NCBI GenBank assembly: GCA_044507695.1
Contig: JBIQJD010000004.1
Location: forward strand, 237,325-301,324
DNA length: 64,000 nucleotides
Source of the DNA: JBIQJD01 sp044507695
GTDB taxonomy: Bacteria > Bacteroidota > Ignavibacteria > Ignavibacteriales > Ignavibacteriaceae
Reading direction: 5' to 3'
Shown: piece by piece, positions 62,742 through 64,000 of the stretch
Numbering within the stretch: position 1 is the stretch's first letter
How the letters are laid out: each line of letters opens with the position of its first letter
The notes under the pieces: generated by a model
What the model was told of the DNA's origin: nothing
The model's input: the letters and a program-made list of their open reading frames with translations, nothing else
The model's database searches: none
Translations under genes and position numbers: made by a program

Positions 62742-63617
62742 ATGATAAACAGTATGACCGGCTTTGGAAAGGGATCAGCCGGAAATGATAAAATATCTGT
62801 AGAAGTTGAAGTAAAAAGCGTTAACAGCCGTTATCTGGATATTGCTCTTCGTTTACCTTCCTCACTTATGTTAAAAGAATATGAACTGCGGGAATTTATA
62901 AAATCAAAAGTCTCACGTGGAAAATTATCGGTAAATATTCAACTAAGCAGCGGAAATGATGAAGGTGATCTTCCTGTACTTGATAAAGAAAAGCTTAAGA
63001 ATTACTTAAATATTCTTAAAGATTTGAAAAAAGCCGCAAAGATTACCGAAAAAATTAAACTGGAACATATTCTTAACAACAAAGATCTTCTTGAAGTAAA
63101 AAAAGCAGAATATAGTGATGAAGAATTTGAGTATATAAAACAAGCTTTGGATGCAGCTCTTGTTCAACTGAAGCAAATGAAACGCAACGAAGGGAACGAG
63201 TTGAAAAAGGAATTGCTAAAGAGAATCCAGATAATTGATGAGCGGCTTACTGAAATTGAAAAAGAGTTTTCAAACAGTGTTCAGGAATATTTCAGCAAAT
63301 TGAAAGAACGCATGAAGCTCTTAGTGGAAGATGTTTCAAATTATACTGAACGGCTTGAGTTTGAGCTTGCTCTGATTGCAGACAGAGCCGAAATTACTGA
63401 AGAGTGCGTAAGGCTGCGCAGCCACCTCAAGTTTTTTGCAGAGAGTGTTGAAAAGGATGATGAACCCGGAAGAAAATTAAATTTTCTCTGCCAGGAAATG
63501 AACCGGGAAGCAAATACAATCTCTTCAAAATCAATTTCTACTATAATTACACACAACAGTGTGCTAATAAAAGAAGAAATAGAAAAAATTAGAGAGCAGA
63601 TTCAGAATATTGAGTAA
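62742..63617 (+). CDS. YicC-family endoribonuclease-like protein
   Basis: The 291-residue protein starts MINSMTGFGKGSAGNDKISV and contains VEVKSVNSRYLDIALRLPSSL, a long coiled-coil middle, and a C-terminal RLRSHLKFFAES with GRKLNFLCQEMNREANTISSK. These are YicC hallmarks. E. coli YicC has been linked to RNA turnover. It overlaps the gmk start by 8 bases, the common yicC-gmk arrangement. GGAAG precedes the ATG. Confidence 0.93.
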   Translation: MINSMTGFGKGSAGNDKISVEVEVKSVNSRYLDIALRLPSSLMLKEYELREFIKSKVSRGKLSVNIQLSSGNDEGDLPVLDKEKLKNYLNILKDLKKAAKITEKIKLEHILNNKDLLEVKKAEYSDEEFEYIKQALDAALVQLKQMKRNEGNELKKELLKRIQIIDERLTEIEKEFSNSVQEYFSKLKERMKLLVEDVSNYTERLEFELALIADRAEITEECVRLRSHLKFFAESVEKDDEPGRKLNFLCQEMNREANTISSKSISTIITHNSVLIKEEIEKIREQIQNIE

Positions 63618-64000
63618 TTTGAATTTGAAAAAAGGAACGATAATAGTTGTTTCGGCACCAAGCGGCAGCGGTAAAACAACAATTGTAAAACAGCTTCTTG
63701 CAGAATTTCCTGAGCTTAAATTCTCTATCTCTGCTACTACAAGAGCCAAAAGAGAAAATGAAACAAACGGTGTTGAATATTTTTTCATTTCCGAAGAAGA
63801 ATTTCTTGAGAAGATAAAAAGAAATGAATTTGTTGAATGGGAAAAGTTTTACGATTATTATTACGGCACTTTTAAATCCGTAATAGAAGATACAATCAAC
63901 AGCGGGCAGTCTGTTATTCTTGAAGTTGATGTAAAAGGTGCGCTTGCAATAAAAAACATTTATCCTGATGCTGTTCTTATTTATATTGTACCGCCAAGTT
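63610..64000 (+). CDS. gmk: guanylate kinase, N-terminal part (3' end outside window)
   Basis: The frame starts with TTG at 63610 (SNLNLKKGTIIVVSAPSGSG) and runs off the window after about 130 residues. Visible motifs are the P-loop SAPSGSGKTT, SATTRAKRENETNGVEYFF, and VILEVDVKGA. The enzyme makes GDP from GMP. TTG codons at 63619 or 63625 are alternative starts. Coupled to yicC. Confidence 0.93.
   Translation, partial: MSNLNLKKGTIIVVSAPSGSGKTTIVKQLLAEFPELKFSISATTRAKRENETNGVEYFFISEEEFLEKIKRNEFVEWEKFYDYYYGTFKSVIEDTINSGQSVILEVDVKGALAIKNIYPDAVLIYIVPPS

Overview
The window is an AT-rich chromosomal segment that best fits the Ignavibacteria branch of the Bacteroidota/Chlorobiota group. This placement is inferred from gene content. 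A gldC gene and detached type A sorting-domain tails (ending in KKMLLTK) point to gliding/type IX secretion machinery. There are also S46 peptidase, LytTR two-component and Omp85/SurA genes, multiheme cytochromes, cytochrome bd oxidase and polyphosphate kinase. I saw no tRNA or rRNA gene, complete insertion sequence, prophage or CRISPR array.

Layout. 1-5350: the 3' end of an S46 dipeptidyl-peptidase, a small outer-membrane protein, gldC, the cydAB oxidase operon and an exported hypothetical protein. 5350-6300: a stretch of gene remnants (a beheaded NarL-type response regulator, a propeller-lipoprotein tail, a three-way-junction RNA candidate and an orphan gene start). 6268-8734: a PQQ-type sugar dehydrogenase, PspC and a LytTR regulator. 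8941-17276: a probable peptidoglycan/amino-sugar salvage group with a BadF-type sugar kinase, an AmpG-like permease and two large GH3 (NagZ)-serine beta-lactamase-fold fusions. 17411-24589: a SufS-like PLP enzyme, a monoheme cytochrome, a 13-heme cytochrome fused to a b-type membrane domain, a 7-heme NapC/NirT-type cytochrome and an outer-membrane barrel. 24691-29522: a CoA-acylating aldehyde dehydrogenase with a microcompartment-like C-terminal tail, a dimeric tandem repeat, and a LytTR/LytS/LiaF-like signalling operon.

29523-30391 contains no intact gene. It holds a sigma-54 promoter match followed by a compact structured RNA with a strong terminator, which is the most interesting non-coding signal in the window, and then a detached secretion-tag remnant. 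30392-38812: metG, a three-gene parvulin/SurA chaperone operon (with a 10-N assembly gap in the first gene), moxR, msrB and a zinc-ribbon protein. 38818-47732 runs on the minus strand: AI-2E exporter family, nfu and mrp (Fe-S assembly), ppk1, trkH and trkA (potassium uptake), and a deoxyhypusine-synthase-like enzyme.

48049-49977 is accessory: a small exported protein with an out-of-frame secretion tail, a propeller lipoprotein interrupted at a poly-G tract, and palindromic repeats. 49978-52632: an epimerase, a TonB-like/PsbP-like hybrid and a DUF4412-type protein. 52794-56881 is the housekeeping translation run rplM-rpsI, rpsB-tsf, pyrH-frr, with clear terminators. 57008-64000: a YkuD-fold protein with its nucleophile Cys replaced by Ser, a lipoprotein, tandem Omp85 paralogues, yicC and the start of gmk.
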